Of a stretch of 64,000 bases of DNA, positions 26,901-61,346 are shown in pieces. Under the pieces are notes generated by a model. It saw only the letters and a program-made list of their open reading frames with translations, had not been told where the DNA came from and searched no databases. The position numbers were made by a program, and so were the translations under genes. The first letter of the stretch is position 1; every line of letters begins with the position of its first letter. Source of the stretch: Ficedula albicollis (Eukaryota > Chordata > Aves > Passeriformes > Muscicapidae); assembly GCF_000247815.1 (NCBI RefSeq), contig NC_021683.1, forward strand, positions 8,254,148 through 8,318,147, in the 5' to 3' direction.

Positions 26901-29900
26901 GTCAAAGTCATCTTCTGGAACTCCAAGAGAAAAGATTTTAAAACTGTAAGGTAATGTCAGAAGTCTCCAGTCCTCAGAGGAAGAAAATAGTATCAAGTTC
27001 TTTTCCAGAATGCTGGAGAAAAGGTTTCTAACAAACTGGAATGCTTCTTTCCAGAAAATCACGTATTTTTTTATATGAACTGTGGAAATATTTTCCTTTT
27101 GACCCTTTTATTTCTGGGGGACATGAAGGCACTTTATGCTCAAAGCTCCTCCCTTGTTGCTTAGGCAGTGCATGAGTCTCAGGACATGAGCAAAGGAATT
27201 CATGGCAGGTCTCGCATGGCAAGGTAAATCCCACTGCAGGGTTTGAAATTCTCACAGGGCTACAGGTTCCCTGGAAGACACACTACTCTGCTTAAATACA
27301 AACTATCATGTCACCATAGCAGGCTGAGGCCTCTATTGCAACAATCTGGCCTTTCTAGATCCCCAGCATAAACCTAGGGAAGTATTTTCGAGAGTTATAC
27401 AAAGCACTGCTTGGGAAATAATCTCTGAGACTGTCAGTACTCAGAACAGATTCCCTACAAACCTTTTAAGTGTTTCTGTGCAATTCTGCTCTCACCAAGA
27501 GAAAGGCAGGAGAAAGGACTACATTTCCTCTTATACATTAGCAATGCTACTATTACAGATCACATAATTCTAAAAAAACCCAATTATCAACCAAACCCCC
27601 AATCCAGTATATTCTGCCAACCTGAAATCTTAATCTTCCCAGAATCACCAACCTTCTACACATTGCTGGCTTCTGAATAGAGAGCATGTCCTAACCCAGA
27701 GTGTTTTTTTCACAGATATGCACAGGAGGAAGTAATAAAATACAGACACTGTTGCCGATTTATCATCTTTGTTCCATAATTTGTATCCCACTCTCTCACA
27801 AAGAGCTGATTACTGCAGTTGTCAACACACACATGAAGAATAGTGAGTACGCTCCAACAACAAGAATAGCTGCTGCCTGCTGATGTTTGAGCAAGAACTT
27901 ATGGGCAAAAACTTATGGGAAGTGTTAACGCATGAGACGTTCAGCAGCTTCAGGCTGCAAATGTACAGCTGACACAGCATACTGGGTGATGGATGCAGCT
28001 GCAGGCAGCTGCTTCTTTGTCAAAAGGAAGTGTGACAATACGAGGGGACCAGAGGGTGGGTGGCTTCTAAAGACATGCAGGTGGCTGCTGACTCAAATCA
28101 CAATTTCTGGGGAAGGCAAACAGGCATCACACAGCACCATTCCTATTTCACTGGACAGAAAAACAGAAAACAACAACAAACAAAACACACACAAAAACAT
28201 TATGACCTCCCAGTGCTTAAGGAAAATACTGCATACCTTCAACATGTCTCCTTACAGTCCATACAGCATTGGGGTTACCAGGCAGCTCTGAAACGGCCAT
28301 TTCGGATACCTAAGAGTAAACAGGAAGAAGGTTCTTTTGCAAACAGATGTTTAGACTTACTAGAGTAAGCAATCAAACCACCAGCAGTTTTTAAGCTTTC
28401 CCACAACTGGGCAGAAAAGCTAACAATTCCCAAATCTGATGCTCTCAGCCCATGCCAGATGTGCTACAGGGCAAAATATGGTCAGCAATGATACGGCAAC
28501 ATTATTGCTCTGGATGATCAGCTTTAAAACAAGGTCATCCACCCCCAACAGAGACCAGCAGCAGCTGGCAGACACCAGGAATGTTCCAGCTCAATACACT
28601 CAAGTACTGAAGAGATAAAATTCAGGTTTTGTTGAAGTAAGTAAACAGAAAGCCTTTGAGACTGCAAGAATAAACAACCCTTCTACTTCTCAAGAAGCAA
28701 GGGAAAGTAGCTCTCAGACTACAGCAAAAGGAGAATCCCCTCATTTCAGCACCTTTACTTCAAGCATTTCCTCACACTGCACTCATCTCTCAGGTTCTTC
28801 TATTTAAGTGGTGGATGTCTTACCTCAAGTCCATGTCTTAAAACCCTCAGGGATGACCTGGGCCCCCGACCACAAGCCACATACAACTGGGGTGTGTCTT
28901 CATTGGCTAAATCTGCTATCTGTGTGGAGAAAAAGTGTCAAGAGAACATCCATGGAATGAAAAGCTGTATCTAGATATATGGAATGAAAAGCTGTATCTA
29001 GATATCACACTACTGTTTTAAGAATGCTTTTTAAACATCAAAAGCTGTGGAGACACCATGGGGTATTCCACTTGCTGCCCTCAAAGAATGTTAAGTTTTA
29101 CCCAAGCTCTTTGCAAATAACTGGTCTGATTGTCAGGAGAGAAGCATCACAGGATCACTGGTTGACACCCTGTGTTTAGATGCATATTTACTGCCACAAG
29201 AATCAAAAGCTACCAGGCCAGATATGAATCTCAGGCAGCTGTCTGAGAACTCTGCAGATTTGCCTTTCTACCAGTCTTTACTTGGAGCAGTATTTCTGGA
29301 AACCTGGAATAACACAGCTGATGACTCCACTTACAGATGCGGTAAACAGGAACTTGCTGATGACAACATACCTGACAACACAGAATAGGAGACAAACTGT
29401 CCAACTCATCCACCAGCACCAGGTTCTTCAGAGGTCGTGGCTGAAAAAAGAATGTATCTCCTTCCTCAAGAGGCATGGCAGAGGAAAACTCTGGCTCCTC
29501 ATCATCATCCCCAAGGTGAGCTATCTGGTACAGGTAACTTGAGACAGAAAGAAGAATGTCAGCATCTTCAGAGCAAGGCTCACTCAAAGGTAGCCTTCTT
29601 TAAGTAAGGCTTAAACAGATATTCAGGTAGTGGGGAAGAAAGAAATCCAACCCTACATTATACAGTTATCAGTATTTGGCATTAAGGATTGTCTTCTGGG
29701 TGACAAAATATTTAAAAAGAAAGAAGCCTGCAAAGGAAAAAAAACAACCCAAAACCCACACATAAGAACCACCTCCCAACCTCCCAGCTTCAGCCCTTCA
29801 CATTTGCAGCCGTCACTGGCAAGGTAACCCAGAGTTTCGGTCATTTGTTTACTCTTGAGCCTTTTACATACTCTTGTGTTAAAGCCAATGCACCAACTGA

Positions 29901-32900
29901 CAGCTGAGGCCAAAAGCAAGGCCAGTGACTAAGACTTCAACTCCACAGTTTTATCTATTTTATTGGAATACTCTCACCTCTTTAACCACACTATTTTTAA
30001 CCACATTCCCTATTCCATTTTATGAGCCTAAATAACACATTAGTAAAACAAAATGTCAGAGAAGAAAAAAAAACCCTCTAAATCCCCACAGAAAGATAGA
30101 CTGAGTTACTTCCTGCTTTTAATAAAGCCTGAATATGGCTTCCTCACTTCAGATTCAGTTCAGCAAACTGGCTGGGGCTCCCTCAGGTGGCTGACTGCAG
30201 ACACAGTCAGGAAAATTTCCATTCCTCTGAATCCCCCCCTCAGACACAGTTCAGCTAATCTTCAAAGGTGCCCATGATCCTTCAGAGTACTTAGAAGCCC
30301 AAACATGAATTAAAAGAAAGCCCTCAAGTATACACCTAGGAAAGAACGGAACACAGCTACTGGTAAGAAACCCTATTTACTTCTGAGTGGGCCATACATA
30401 CAACAATTCAAAACTATCAAACTAATTGAAAAGATAATTAATCTAACTATGTGATGAACCCCACACAAACAGCAAGTGCTCATTTTTTCCAAAACTTGCT
30501 GCAACAGCAAGTAACCTTTTGTTCTCTGCATTTCATCATCTGAGTTCAAACAAGAAAATTCCCCCATTCATAGTCTAATCCAACTGTTCTCCTCAAGCCC
30601 TCAGAACAAAGCACTAATTTACACATTAAACCAGAGGTGCTCTCTTTCTATGCACAGTAAGTTCAAGGGTCAGTCTGCAGGCCCGAACAGAACCAGTCTG
30701 TTCCAGGGGAAAAAACAATGACGTAAAATGATTTACTCACTGGTTTCCAAATTCAGATGCCACAAAGAGAAACCCTGTTTTCAGCACACACATGGCAGCA
30801 GCAACAGGAACAGAGTCAAAGTACTTCAGTCGAATCTCTGTTACCTGAAAGCAGATGAAGATGTGACTGTGAGGGTAAAGTACTGGAGCTCCATGGGTGT
30901 GATTCAATAAAAAACATGCCCAGCTATCTTCTCCAAAGAAATGAAACACGAGCAGGCAGGCTCAACACATCAGTAGTTTGGGGCACCAGGTTATAAACCA
31001 CGAAATCCAACAGAATATTTGAACACACAAGCCAGGCTGCTGGTTTTATTCCAAGACTTTCTGCCTTTTGTAACACTGAGTCTGTTCGGAAAACAAAAGC
31101 TGTAAAAATAGCAAGCTGCCTAGGAGAAAAGAAATTTGCTTCACTGAACACCAGCCATTCTCCAGCATTAGAAAAATAATTGTCCTGAGCAATTCTAAAT
31201 TTGATATGGTCACAACAGCTGTTGGTGAAAAATCCAAGAACAATCTTCAGGTACTTGAACATCGCAGAATCACAGAGTACTGAGTTGGAAGGGACCGATA
31301 AGAATTAGCATGCCCAACTCCTGGCTCTGCACAAAGAAACCCCAAAAATCACACCACGTTGTCCAAACACTCCCTGAACTCTGTCAGGCCTGCTACACAA
31401 TCATCCCCTGTACCACATATGACATGCTTAGATGGAAAAACTAAAATTCAACATTTACTCTAAAAACCCAACTAATCACACTGCAGCAGAGATCTTTTCA
31501 GAGCGGAATACTAAAACAAGCAACAGCAAGCCACTGCAAGCCTGTTATTTCAACTCACAGAGCAGCTGTACCAAGCTAGCTACCTCAGCTTGCAAAAATA
31601 TTGATTGCAGCATGTAAGTACTCAATTAAGAGACTAGAGGGTACTTGCTGAAATCCTGAGAAGCTAAGGTCCACAGAATAAGTTACTGAAATACTCTCCA
31701 GGAGGTTCATGGACCACAGTTTACATCTTTTAAAGAAAAGACAACCTCTGGAACATTTTAAGTATGCTCAAGTGACTGCAGCTTAATCCTCACAGGATTT
31801 AGCAAACCTTGCACCCTGTCTCTTATGAGTAATACTCACAGTTGTGACCAGTGTTAACTGTATTACAAATCACATAAAGCATGTGCCGCTAAACCCACAA
31901 CAGTATTACCTTCGAGAAAGTAATTGACTAAGGACTCCTCTCAATTAATGCTTCTGCATTCATGTGATGCTTACCATGTCTTCATCAGTCTCCAGAGTAA
32001 TTTTGAAGATGTCTCCCTGCTCTGTCTGGGCGAGGAAGAAGAACATGGACTTGGTCTTATGTGTAGCAGAGCAGACAAAAATCATACCCCTCTCTGGGTC
32101 GTCCAAGTCATTCTGTCAGGAAAGACAGTGGAGGTCATTGGTGGAATTACCTGACAAGCACAGAGATGATTTCACTGACTGAAGTATTTCTATCTCACAA
32201 GTGCCTTAAGAGCTCACAGTATGTAAGGAGGTTTCTAACACAAAGCACATTCCTTTGTTACACCCATAGTCACCCTCGACATCTCTGCCCCAGAAGGAAA
32301 TACAGTTGTGGGATACTGTGCCTAACCATCATCCTTCATCTGTTTTACTCTCCTCTCCAGGCAACTCTCACATATCAAAGCCAAAACATAGGAAAGGGCT
32401 GTAACCCACACACAGTTGATACTGAGCACCTTGGCAGGCGTTCAAAGCACTGCCAATACTGAAGGGAGAGGAAACAGCCTTAGATGCAACAGCTGTTGAA
32501 TTCACCTGCATCTACAATTGCCACCACCAGAATCTCAAGCAATCCTGTCTTGCACTCACAGTGCTGCCTGATCAGAGTCTTTGGAATATCTCCAGTATAA
32601 ATCTCAGAGAAGAGACATGAACCACACTCATCACTTCAGGCTATGCCCACCTCTGCCCCCCCTCCCAGAAAACACACAGCCAGTGAGGTAGATAAGCCAA
32701 CGTGTTTTTTACTCCTTTTTTCTTACTTTAAAACCTTCCTGATGCCCTTAACCTTGAAAGGCAAATTTCAAGCATTCATAATCTTAAAAAATTCTCACCC
32801 GTCTCCTAGGAATTGGGCATCTGATATCAGGCTGGTCACCAAAGTTTTTGTAAGTTATATAGTTTTCAGAACAGATCAGTACCCCGCTGGGGCCATCAGA

Positions 32901-35900
32901 ACCACCAGGAACTGAAAGATAAATATTAGGAGAAAAACCTTTACCACAGATCTGAATTGCTGCCTGCAGAACATTTGGTTTTCTTTAAAGCAATGTGGTT
33001 TCCAGTATTCTCCATCCCCCTGCATGTACAAATCTACTCTTAATAGAAAGATAAAAAACTGAGTACAGCTGCCTGTGCCACCATGAGAACAGGGCAGATG
33101 GAACCAGGGGGCCTAGAAGGATGCAGTTTTACCCTTACTGGCTTATTCTTGTCTAGAAAACCATGACATGCCCGAAATACCACACTAGCAACTTGTCAGT
33201 TAAACACAACCCTTGGGTTTCTGGCATGTTTGCTTGTAGAAAAATCCATCAGATGGATTAACATCTTTAGTTAATAGAAGCATTTCTAAAATCATATTTT
33301 GTGATCTCAGTGTAACAAAAGATATCATCAAACAGATTCAGCACAATATTTGGTGTCTGTCTTACAGCTGCCTAGAGGAGATGCAACAGGGCAAGCATAC
33401 AAAGATGCTCTCCTAGCTCAGCATCTTCTGTGCTTGGAGAGGAACCTGTAGCAGTTTCCCTAGTTGAAGGTGGCTGTGCATCCAACCCCTCAAAGTGAGC
33501 TTCTAGTCCATGGATTCATCTACTGCCTTTAGCTGATGGAATCCCATTCAAGAGAATACAACAGCACCTACACATTCACAAAAGCTAAGTCTTTTTGCAT
33601 TGCTACCAGCTGACTTCAGGAGCAGTCTCAAACTGCAGCTGCTTCTATGAATACTTGTATATTTCCATGTGTGAACAACCCCTCATTGCCTGACTACAAG
33701 GCAAATTAATTGATTTATACTAATGGCTCAGACTACAATTGAAACAACTCTTTAAGATGTAAAGAGTATTGACTGTTTTCCTGGGGAATTGGAACCAAGC
33801 AGACCTATGCAAAAACAACTCTGTGGGCAGTACCTGTTATGAGGAAGTTGCCATGCTCTTCCAGGGGCTCACTGTATTTCCTGACAACGTGGTTCAAACC
33901 CAAGTCCAACTCGTAAAATGTCAATGTCTGCTGTGTGTTAGCTGCAGCTTCACCTGTTGGATCATTGTCTGCTTCCTAAAACAGAACACATGGAGGTGTC
34001 TGAAGAAAATTATTAAAAGGAGCAAAGCTGATGCATGGGGAAACAGTTTTGAGAAACAACAGAATGGAGGCCAAAAGACTTGCTGGAAGCTGCGCAAGAG
34101 AAGTTCAGACCAAGAAAACAGGCATATTTTCAGTTGAAAAGCAGAAAGAATCACCAAGAAGGAAGAGACTTGTCCATTCTGGCTGAAGAAAAAGCTTGTG
34201 AAAAATGAAAACTGTCTCAGACAGCAGAAGCAGCCCATGCTCCCCAATGACAGATGAAGAACAGATTAGGAACAACAAAGGTCAAAAGACAGCAAAGGAA
34301 GATGAAGCTCTTCTCACCTCATAATCCATTTCCAGACAAGCAAACATTGGGTTTTCAAACCCCACATCGACTCCCACCACATGGTAAACCAAGGTATTGG
34401 CCTTGTGGGCTTCCAGTGGGGAGGAAATGGTGAGTCGAGCAGCAGCATCTCTGTTCAGGATATACACCAGCTTCTGCTTTTCAATAGCACCTGCAAGAAA
34501 GGGCAACAGCATGTGAAGCCCATCACTTGATGATCAAATCTGACCATACCTCCACTCCAAAATCGAGCTGTAACTTTGCAAGAGAATATCAACATTGCTT
34601 CAGCTGAAGTTGACCACTGGTGTTTACCTCTGTGCCGCCAATTAACCACGAATGTCTCATTTTAAATCTTTCAGATAGCAAGCACAAAATGACAACTTTA
34701 GTCCTTTAAAGCCAAAGCCCAACCGTTTGAGCTACATTCACCTGGCCCAATATTCCAACTACAGTGGCTTGAGGCAGATCTACTCACACCTTTTACTACA
34801 CAAGAGATGACAGACGGCAAGGAAGGAAAGACAAACAGAAAGAAGCATCCTGATGTTCTGCTATTTAAAGCCAGTTGATATGACAACTTTTCCACAGAAA
34901 TATTTTAACTAAGAAAATGTATCCTTGCCTGACACACAGCATCCACAACATAAAAGACACCACTCAAATATCAACATGAATGGCACAACTGTGACTGTGC
35001 TACTTTCTCACACAGGAAAACCAGACATGTTAAAAAATAAACTATTACTTATTGCTATTGACAGTATAAAGACATACTGGTTAACTACCATCAGCACTGC
35101 ACAGAGCTGCCTTCAGCAAACTGAGAAAGTTCCATACACCTTGTGCTAAATCTTACCAAAAAATTCTCCCAAGTGTCCTTCTATTTGTGATGCCTGATCA
35201 GAAATGCATCTGGCTGTCTCCATGAGACATCTCAGAGAAGAGACATGAACTCAGAACATCATTTCAGGCCATGGGAACTGACTGGCTACACGGTAGAACC
35301 GAAACCTGCAACTCCCTCTTCTCTCCCGCACATCACACTTCTGGGCTCTGCACGCTGCCAAGCAAACTGGTCTCTTTCCATCTTGCTTTGGTTTAGCAAT
35401 ACAATTTATTTGTGCAATTCTAGCAGCACCAAGAGCAATTCTGAATGCCTGCGTTCTCCTTGACACAACTCACAAAGAAACAATTCCAATTACACCTGGC
35501 AGAAACTTGCTCCAAAATAAATATCCACAAGACAGAAGATAAAAATAACACAGAGAATAGAAGCTGACAGACTTACTGATCATGACAGCACGGCCCTTCG
35601 GGTCCACAGCCAAGTACTGGCCTGGAACGATTCTGCGACATCCACTCTTGCCAAAGGTTTCCTGATGGATCTTCTCAAAGACATTCTTGGAGGGCTGGTA
35701 CTCCAGAATGACAATGCGCCCCGAGTCGCTGCCCACCACGATGTAGTCTTTGGTGCCTCCTGTCAGCCTGAAGGCCATGAGGGACCGGATGACTCCAAAC
35801 ACTTCCACGGTCAGCAGAGTGTGAACCTTCCCTGTGTTGGGATCAGGGCGGAGTAACTCCAGGATCTTGCCCCGGGAAACAACAATTTCTTGTTGTTTGG

Positions 35901-36412
35901 TTCCTGAAGAACCCAAAACACGAGCACAAGTCAGCAACAACAGAGCACAAAACACAACTTCAACAAGTGCTACACAGGAAGAAGGGGAAACTTCCAAATG
36001 GCAACTTTAGGACTACCATGGAGGAATTCAAAGAAACTTATTCACCAAATTAGGTAGGACCATTGTTTGAACATCTTTTAACACACAAGAAAACTGGCCA
36101 GAATACTAAATTAAATCTATAGATAAATCATCATTTATAGATTAATCACTGATTGATAACTCATCAAGCCAAACTTCTTTCAATCTTTCCACAAGCTACC
36201 ACAGCTCAAGTAACACTCAAAAGCAAACGACAATGTACCGCCAAAAAAACCCCAAAGGTAAATAAACCGTAAAACCAATCTCTTTTCTTGTACTATCCAA
36301 AAAAACTTCAAGCCAAGACACGCAGAAGGAAAAAGAAATTACCTGAGAAATTGCCATGGATAGCAAAGCTAATGCCTGTGGCACGCTGTAACGTTAGGTT
36401 GTACAGAAACAT
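8910..36412 (-). CDS. SF3B3: Splicing factor 3B subunit 3 (SF3b130/SAP130), complete
   Basis: Scaffold subunit of the U2 snRNP SF3b complex that recognises the intron branch site; nuclear. Coding exons, high to low: 36412-36343, 35903-35577, 34490-34318, 33975-33834, 32911-32799, 32112-31975, 30844-30741, 29537-29372, 28919-28824, 28309-28237, 22814-22663, 22264-22109, 21753-21598, 20895-20752, 19907-19785, 18501-18347, 17266-17092, 16460-16255, 15389-15233, 13961-13836, 12711-12499, 11574-11476, 11059-10916, 10166-10062, 9050-8910. All borders are GT-AG and phases agree. The sum is 3,654 nt, i.e. 1,217 residues plus stop, the human length as I recall it. It starts [20 protein letters not shown] and ends [10 protein letters not shown]. 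The family folds as three WD40-like propellers with an MMS1-like N-terminal part and a CPSF_A C-terminal domain (about 850-1180), which holds [20 protein letters not shown]. One difference from the human sequence as I recall it is CCQ in place of FCQ at the end of the exon at 29372. It is head-to-head with COG4. Confidence 0.98.
10262..10347 (+). mobile_element. CR1 LINE 3'-end fragment
   Basis: Contains the typical CR1 tail pattern, with ggttggatgagatgattt followed by gtcccttccaatccaaac and a ctgtggtgctgtgat end. It lies in the SF3B3 intron between the exons at 10916 and 10166. Short, old and non-functional. Confidence 0.8.
22815..28236. other. SF3B3 intron 11, largest intron
   Basis: 5.4 kb of AT-richer intronic sequence. 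I found no snoRNA box pair with a closing stem in it and no recognisable transposon. One unusual open segment on the plus strand at 26743-26949 is described separately. Confidence 0.7.
26743..26949 (+). other. Unexplained open segment antisense to SF3B3
   Basis: After a TAG at 26750-26752 the plus frame stays open for more than 60 codons to a TAA near 26947. It carries protein-like composition: a Met/Glu-rich start, [20 protein letters not shown], then a Lys/Ser-rich part, [11 protein letters not shown]. The same frame remains open for about 42 more codons after that stop. A CAG before cctttctgaa and a GTAAGG at the end could act as splice sites. I do not recognise the protein. It may be a chance frame, a pseudogene fragment or an antisense exon. 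Confidence 0.25.
28953..29006. repeat. 27-bp tandem duplication in SF3B3 intron 9
   Basis: The unit tggaatgaaaagctgtatct plus agatata/agatatc occurs twice back to back at 28953 and 28980, with only the last base differing. Such perfect copies suggest a recent duplication and a possible length polymorphism. Confidence 0.9.
31261..31395 (-). mobile_element. CR1 LINE 3'-end fragment
   Basis: Read on the minus strand it has the usual CR1 tail: a ...gaactctgtc-type segment, a gagccagg segment, cccttccaactcagtact and a final gtgattctg. Located in the SF3B3 intron between the exons at 31975 and 30844. Confidence 0.8.
32566..32641 (-). ncRNA. SNORD111: C/D box snoRNA, SNORD111 type, in SF3B3 intron 6
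   Basis: A 76-nt C/D snoRNA on the sense strand of its host. A perfect 6-bp closing stem is formed by GCCTGA (5') and TCAGGC (3'). Box C is GTGATGA (628-634) and box D is CTGA (572-575). An internal CTGA at 604-607 serves as D'. Upstream of D' is the guide TCATGTCTCTTC, complementary to GAAGAGACATGA in 28S rRNA as I recall it. The fifth base before D' pairs with a G, fitting the 2'-O-methyl-G target reported for U111. Human SF3B3 introns are also known to host SNORD111 genes. It is excised from the SF3B3 pre-mRNA. Confidence 0.88.
35192..35269 (-). ncRNA. SNORD111B: C/D box snoRNA, SNORD111B-like, in SF3B3 intron 3
   Basis: A paralogue of the snoRNA in intron 6: 78 nt with the same GCCTGA/TCAGGC closing stem, box D CTGA at 198-201 of the 35 kb block, and D' CTGA at 35232-35235. 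It has the same TCATGTCTCTTC guide before D'. The segment between D' and D is unrelated to the other copy, so only the D' guide is shared. Box C is ATGATGT instead of RTGATGA, a weaker form. It may still be functional, since the stem and guide are intact. Confidence 0.78.
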
Positions 36413-36455
36413 GTTGGCAACGGATTTGCTTCAGCTTATTGTAGCTCTGGTAATT
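36413..36455 (-). other. SF3B3: SF3B3 exon 2, 5' UTR part
   Basis: The exon with the start codon begins after a TTACTTGTTGCAG acceptor, giving 43 nt of leader before ATG. The base at -3 is A. This implies a separate non-coding first exon upstream. Confidence 0.75.
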
Positions 36456-37074
36456 CTGCAACAAGTAACACAAAAAAATGAACTTCTCAAAAGCAAAGCC
36501 TTCCATCCAGCAGAGAGAACCGCTGCCTTGTGTGCACGGATCACCTCACACAGGAGCCCGACTGCCACCCCTCTATTTGGTACTTATTAGCGCGACGAGG
36601 CAAAAGGCTCTCCCAAGGTGTCTGGGCTGCCAGTGCCAGCTGAACTCCTTATTGCCGGGCGGCTGAGCAGGACTTCCAGTAATTACTGCTCATTAGTCAC
36701 GGCTTGAGCTGTTCAGGGACCAAACACAATCAGGGAAGCCCTTCGGGATGCCCGCGCCGTTACACATCCCGGACACCGCCGCTTCATTGAACGCGAGCGC
36801 AGCCACCCGCAGCTGCTCAGGGCCGACTCCTTTCCCCGAGGCTACGGCGGGAAGGAACCGCAGCAGCAAGCGGCCGCCCTGGGCCGGGGAAAGCGGCCCT
36901 CAGCCTTGCCGAGGCCCCGGCAGGGCACGGAGCCAGCACCTCCCCGCGCTCTGCGGAACGCTCGCCCCGGGAACCGGCCACAGGTCCCTGCTCGGCCCGG
37001 CCGCCCTCACCCGGCCCAGGCCCCGGGGGATCCGCGACGCTCCCCCTGCACAGACCAGCCCGTCCGGCACGTAC

Positions 37075-37200
37075 CTGACGCGGAGCCCCCGCCGGGCGGG
37101 CAGAGCTGCGCTCACCGCGCGGATGGCGGCGGATGCTGCTCCGGCCTAGGCGGGCGCGCCGCCAGCCTCCTCCGCCATCAGCGCCGCGCCTGCGCGCTGC
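37075..37200 (-). other. SF3B3: Putative SF3B3 non-coding exon 1
   Basis: A good donor, GCGTCAG/GTACGTGCC, lies on the minus strand at the 37074/37075 border in the CpG island. It would splice to the acceptor at 36455. The 5' end of the exon is not visible from sequence; the outer coordinate is a guess. Confidence 0.5.
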
Positions 37201-37499
37201 CCTCCCGCGCCTTCTCCACCGGGCTTTCTGCGTGTCTGGCGCGCGCGCGCTGTGTGCCGGATGAGGTTGCCCAATGCAGTGCCTGAATGATCGCGGCGCT
37301 ATGGCAGCTGCTCCCTGCACCAAGAGCCTCCCCAAGAAAACCCTCAGCTGCCTTCTGCAATGGAGATCTGGAGGGGCGTTAGCTTCTCTCGCTGCCGGGC
37401 GGAGCCGAGCGGCGCCGAGCGGCGCCACGGCTCGGGCACCGCCTTTGACAGCCCCGACGGGCCTCAAGGCGGCATCGACCGCGTCAGCTGCGTCCCAAG

Positions 37500-51983
<14,484 letters not shown>

Positions 51984-52575
51984 TTTGTCGGTGCTTGGAT
52001 CAGCACCACGCTGGAGCTAAGGGCAGCAAGGTCGCTGGAGCCTGCCAAGATCCTGTCCTGGGGCTGCCTGTTTGATGGTGTGAGGATGGGGTGATGTCTG
52101 CCCTTCTGCTCACATTCCTTGGAGCAAAGGGTTTTCCTGGGCCCGCCAAGAAGACCTGCCATCCTTCTGTGGGAGCAGAAACAAGGCACCAGAGGAATCT
52201 CTCATGCTGAGAGCAGGATGATGCTATTTCTCAGAATGCAGGCCAGTGCCTGCTCCTGACCCCCTGTGCTCTGCTGCCCTGCAGGAGGCCACAGGCCAGG
52301 ACAGGTGGGAGCTGGTGTGGCTCAAATATGGGTCTGCTGCTGCAGCTGTGTTCCCTCTCTGCCCCCAGTTTAAGGGTCAGCTACTGGAGTCACAAATGCT
52401 GAGCCCTGGCTCTCTCCTGGTGGTGATGGGGACTGTTCTGCGGAAGAGAAAAGGAGTGATTTCCTTGGGAAGGTGCTTGGAAAAATCACTAAAAGCCTCT
52501 GTAAGAAGTGGGGCTGTGTCCCTGCTGGCTCTGTACAGCTACTCTGTAAATAAACCTCGCTTGGTTGAGCTGCAG
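51984..52575 (+). other. COG4: COG4 3' UTR
   Basis: From the base after the TAG stop to about 20 nt past the AATAAA at 52549. No conserved element was recognised. The end is inferred from the signal. Confidence 0.7.
52549..52554 (+). promoter_or_regulatory. COG4 polyadenylation signal AATAAA
   Basis: A canonical AATAAA in ctgtaaataaacctcg, 566 nt past the stop, followed by a GT-rich region (gtggtgtgttcagctgtg). Confidence 0.8.
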
Positions 52576-52869
52576 TCTCCAGTGGTGTGTTCAGCTGTGG
52601 GCCTGGAGGGAACTGGAGAGATGTGGGACAAGAGCTCTGCTCTAATTCTCTTCTACCCTGTGCCAGGGCATCCAGAGGATTTTCCTTGTCTTGCCTGGCT
52701 GCCTCCTGTGGCTGTAGTCATGCACTTTCTCCCTCAGCCAGGGCCATGGAGGGGGATGACCGGACCTTGTACACAGGTTCTGCCATTCCCACCCCTGAAA
52801 AAGCTTTTCTCATGCAATGCTGAGCCTTTGCTATCTCTGCTAGGTACAGAGGGGCACAAACACATGCTG

Positions 52870-53363
52870 GGAACAAGCTTTTTTATTCAGACTGCATGGA
52901 CTAGAAACTTGATTGCACTATCCACTATTTCACTGCTGAAACAGTGCCTCAGGGACAGGAGAGGGTCTTGATTCCACATTCAGCTGTATCGCTGGTGCAG
53001 GAGCATTGTATGCTGAACAGGCAGCTTGGGTCCCTAAGGAAGGTTCCTGCTAGATGCAGCATAACAAATGCTAGCTTGTTCCCTTGGGAGAACTGTAAAA
53101 ACGAGTGAAACACCAAAATCAGGCTGGAGGCTCTAGCACTGTCCCTCCAGCAAGGCCACCCAGCAGGGGTAGTTTTGCCTGCCTGCACAACTTGTCACAG
53201 CTTCTCCAGGCTCTGGCTTTTGGGGCAAGTAGCAGCACAAAAAGGCCATATGGAGACCTAAGGCACCTGCTGGAGCTGGCTGAAAAATCTGCTCCTAAAG
53301 CAGTGGGGATTTCTCTGCACCTGTTCTGGATATCTGCCAGGAATGGGCCGGGGCTGAAGTTCT
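52870..53363 (-). other. FCSK: FCSK 3' UTR
   Basis: Non-coding sequence between the FCSK stop codon (53364-53366) and the cleavage region inferred from AATAAA. A second open frame here is in a different phase and is not coding. Confidence 0.65.
52882..52887 (-). promoter_or_regulatory. FCSK polyadenylation signal AATAAA
   Basis: tttatt on the plus strand gives AATAAA on the minus strand, 477 nt past the FCSK stop. It faces the COG4 signal across about 330 bp, so the two genes are convergent with separate ends. Confidence 0.7.

Positions 53364-61346
<7,983 letters not shown>

Noticed and set aside
30370..30545. ATGATGA box C-like sequence on the minus strand in an SF3B3 intron
   Set aside because: No CTGA box D with a closing stem within 60-120 nt.
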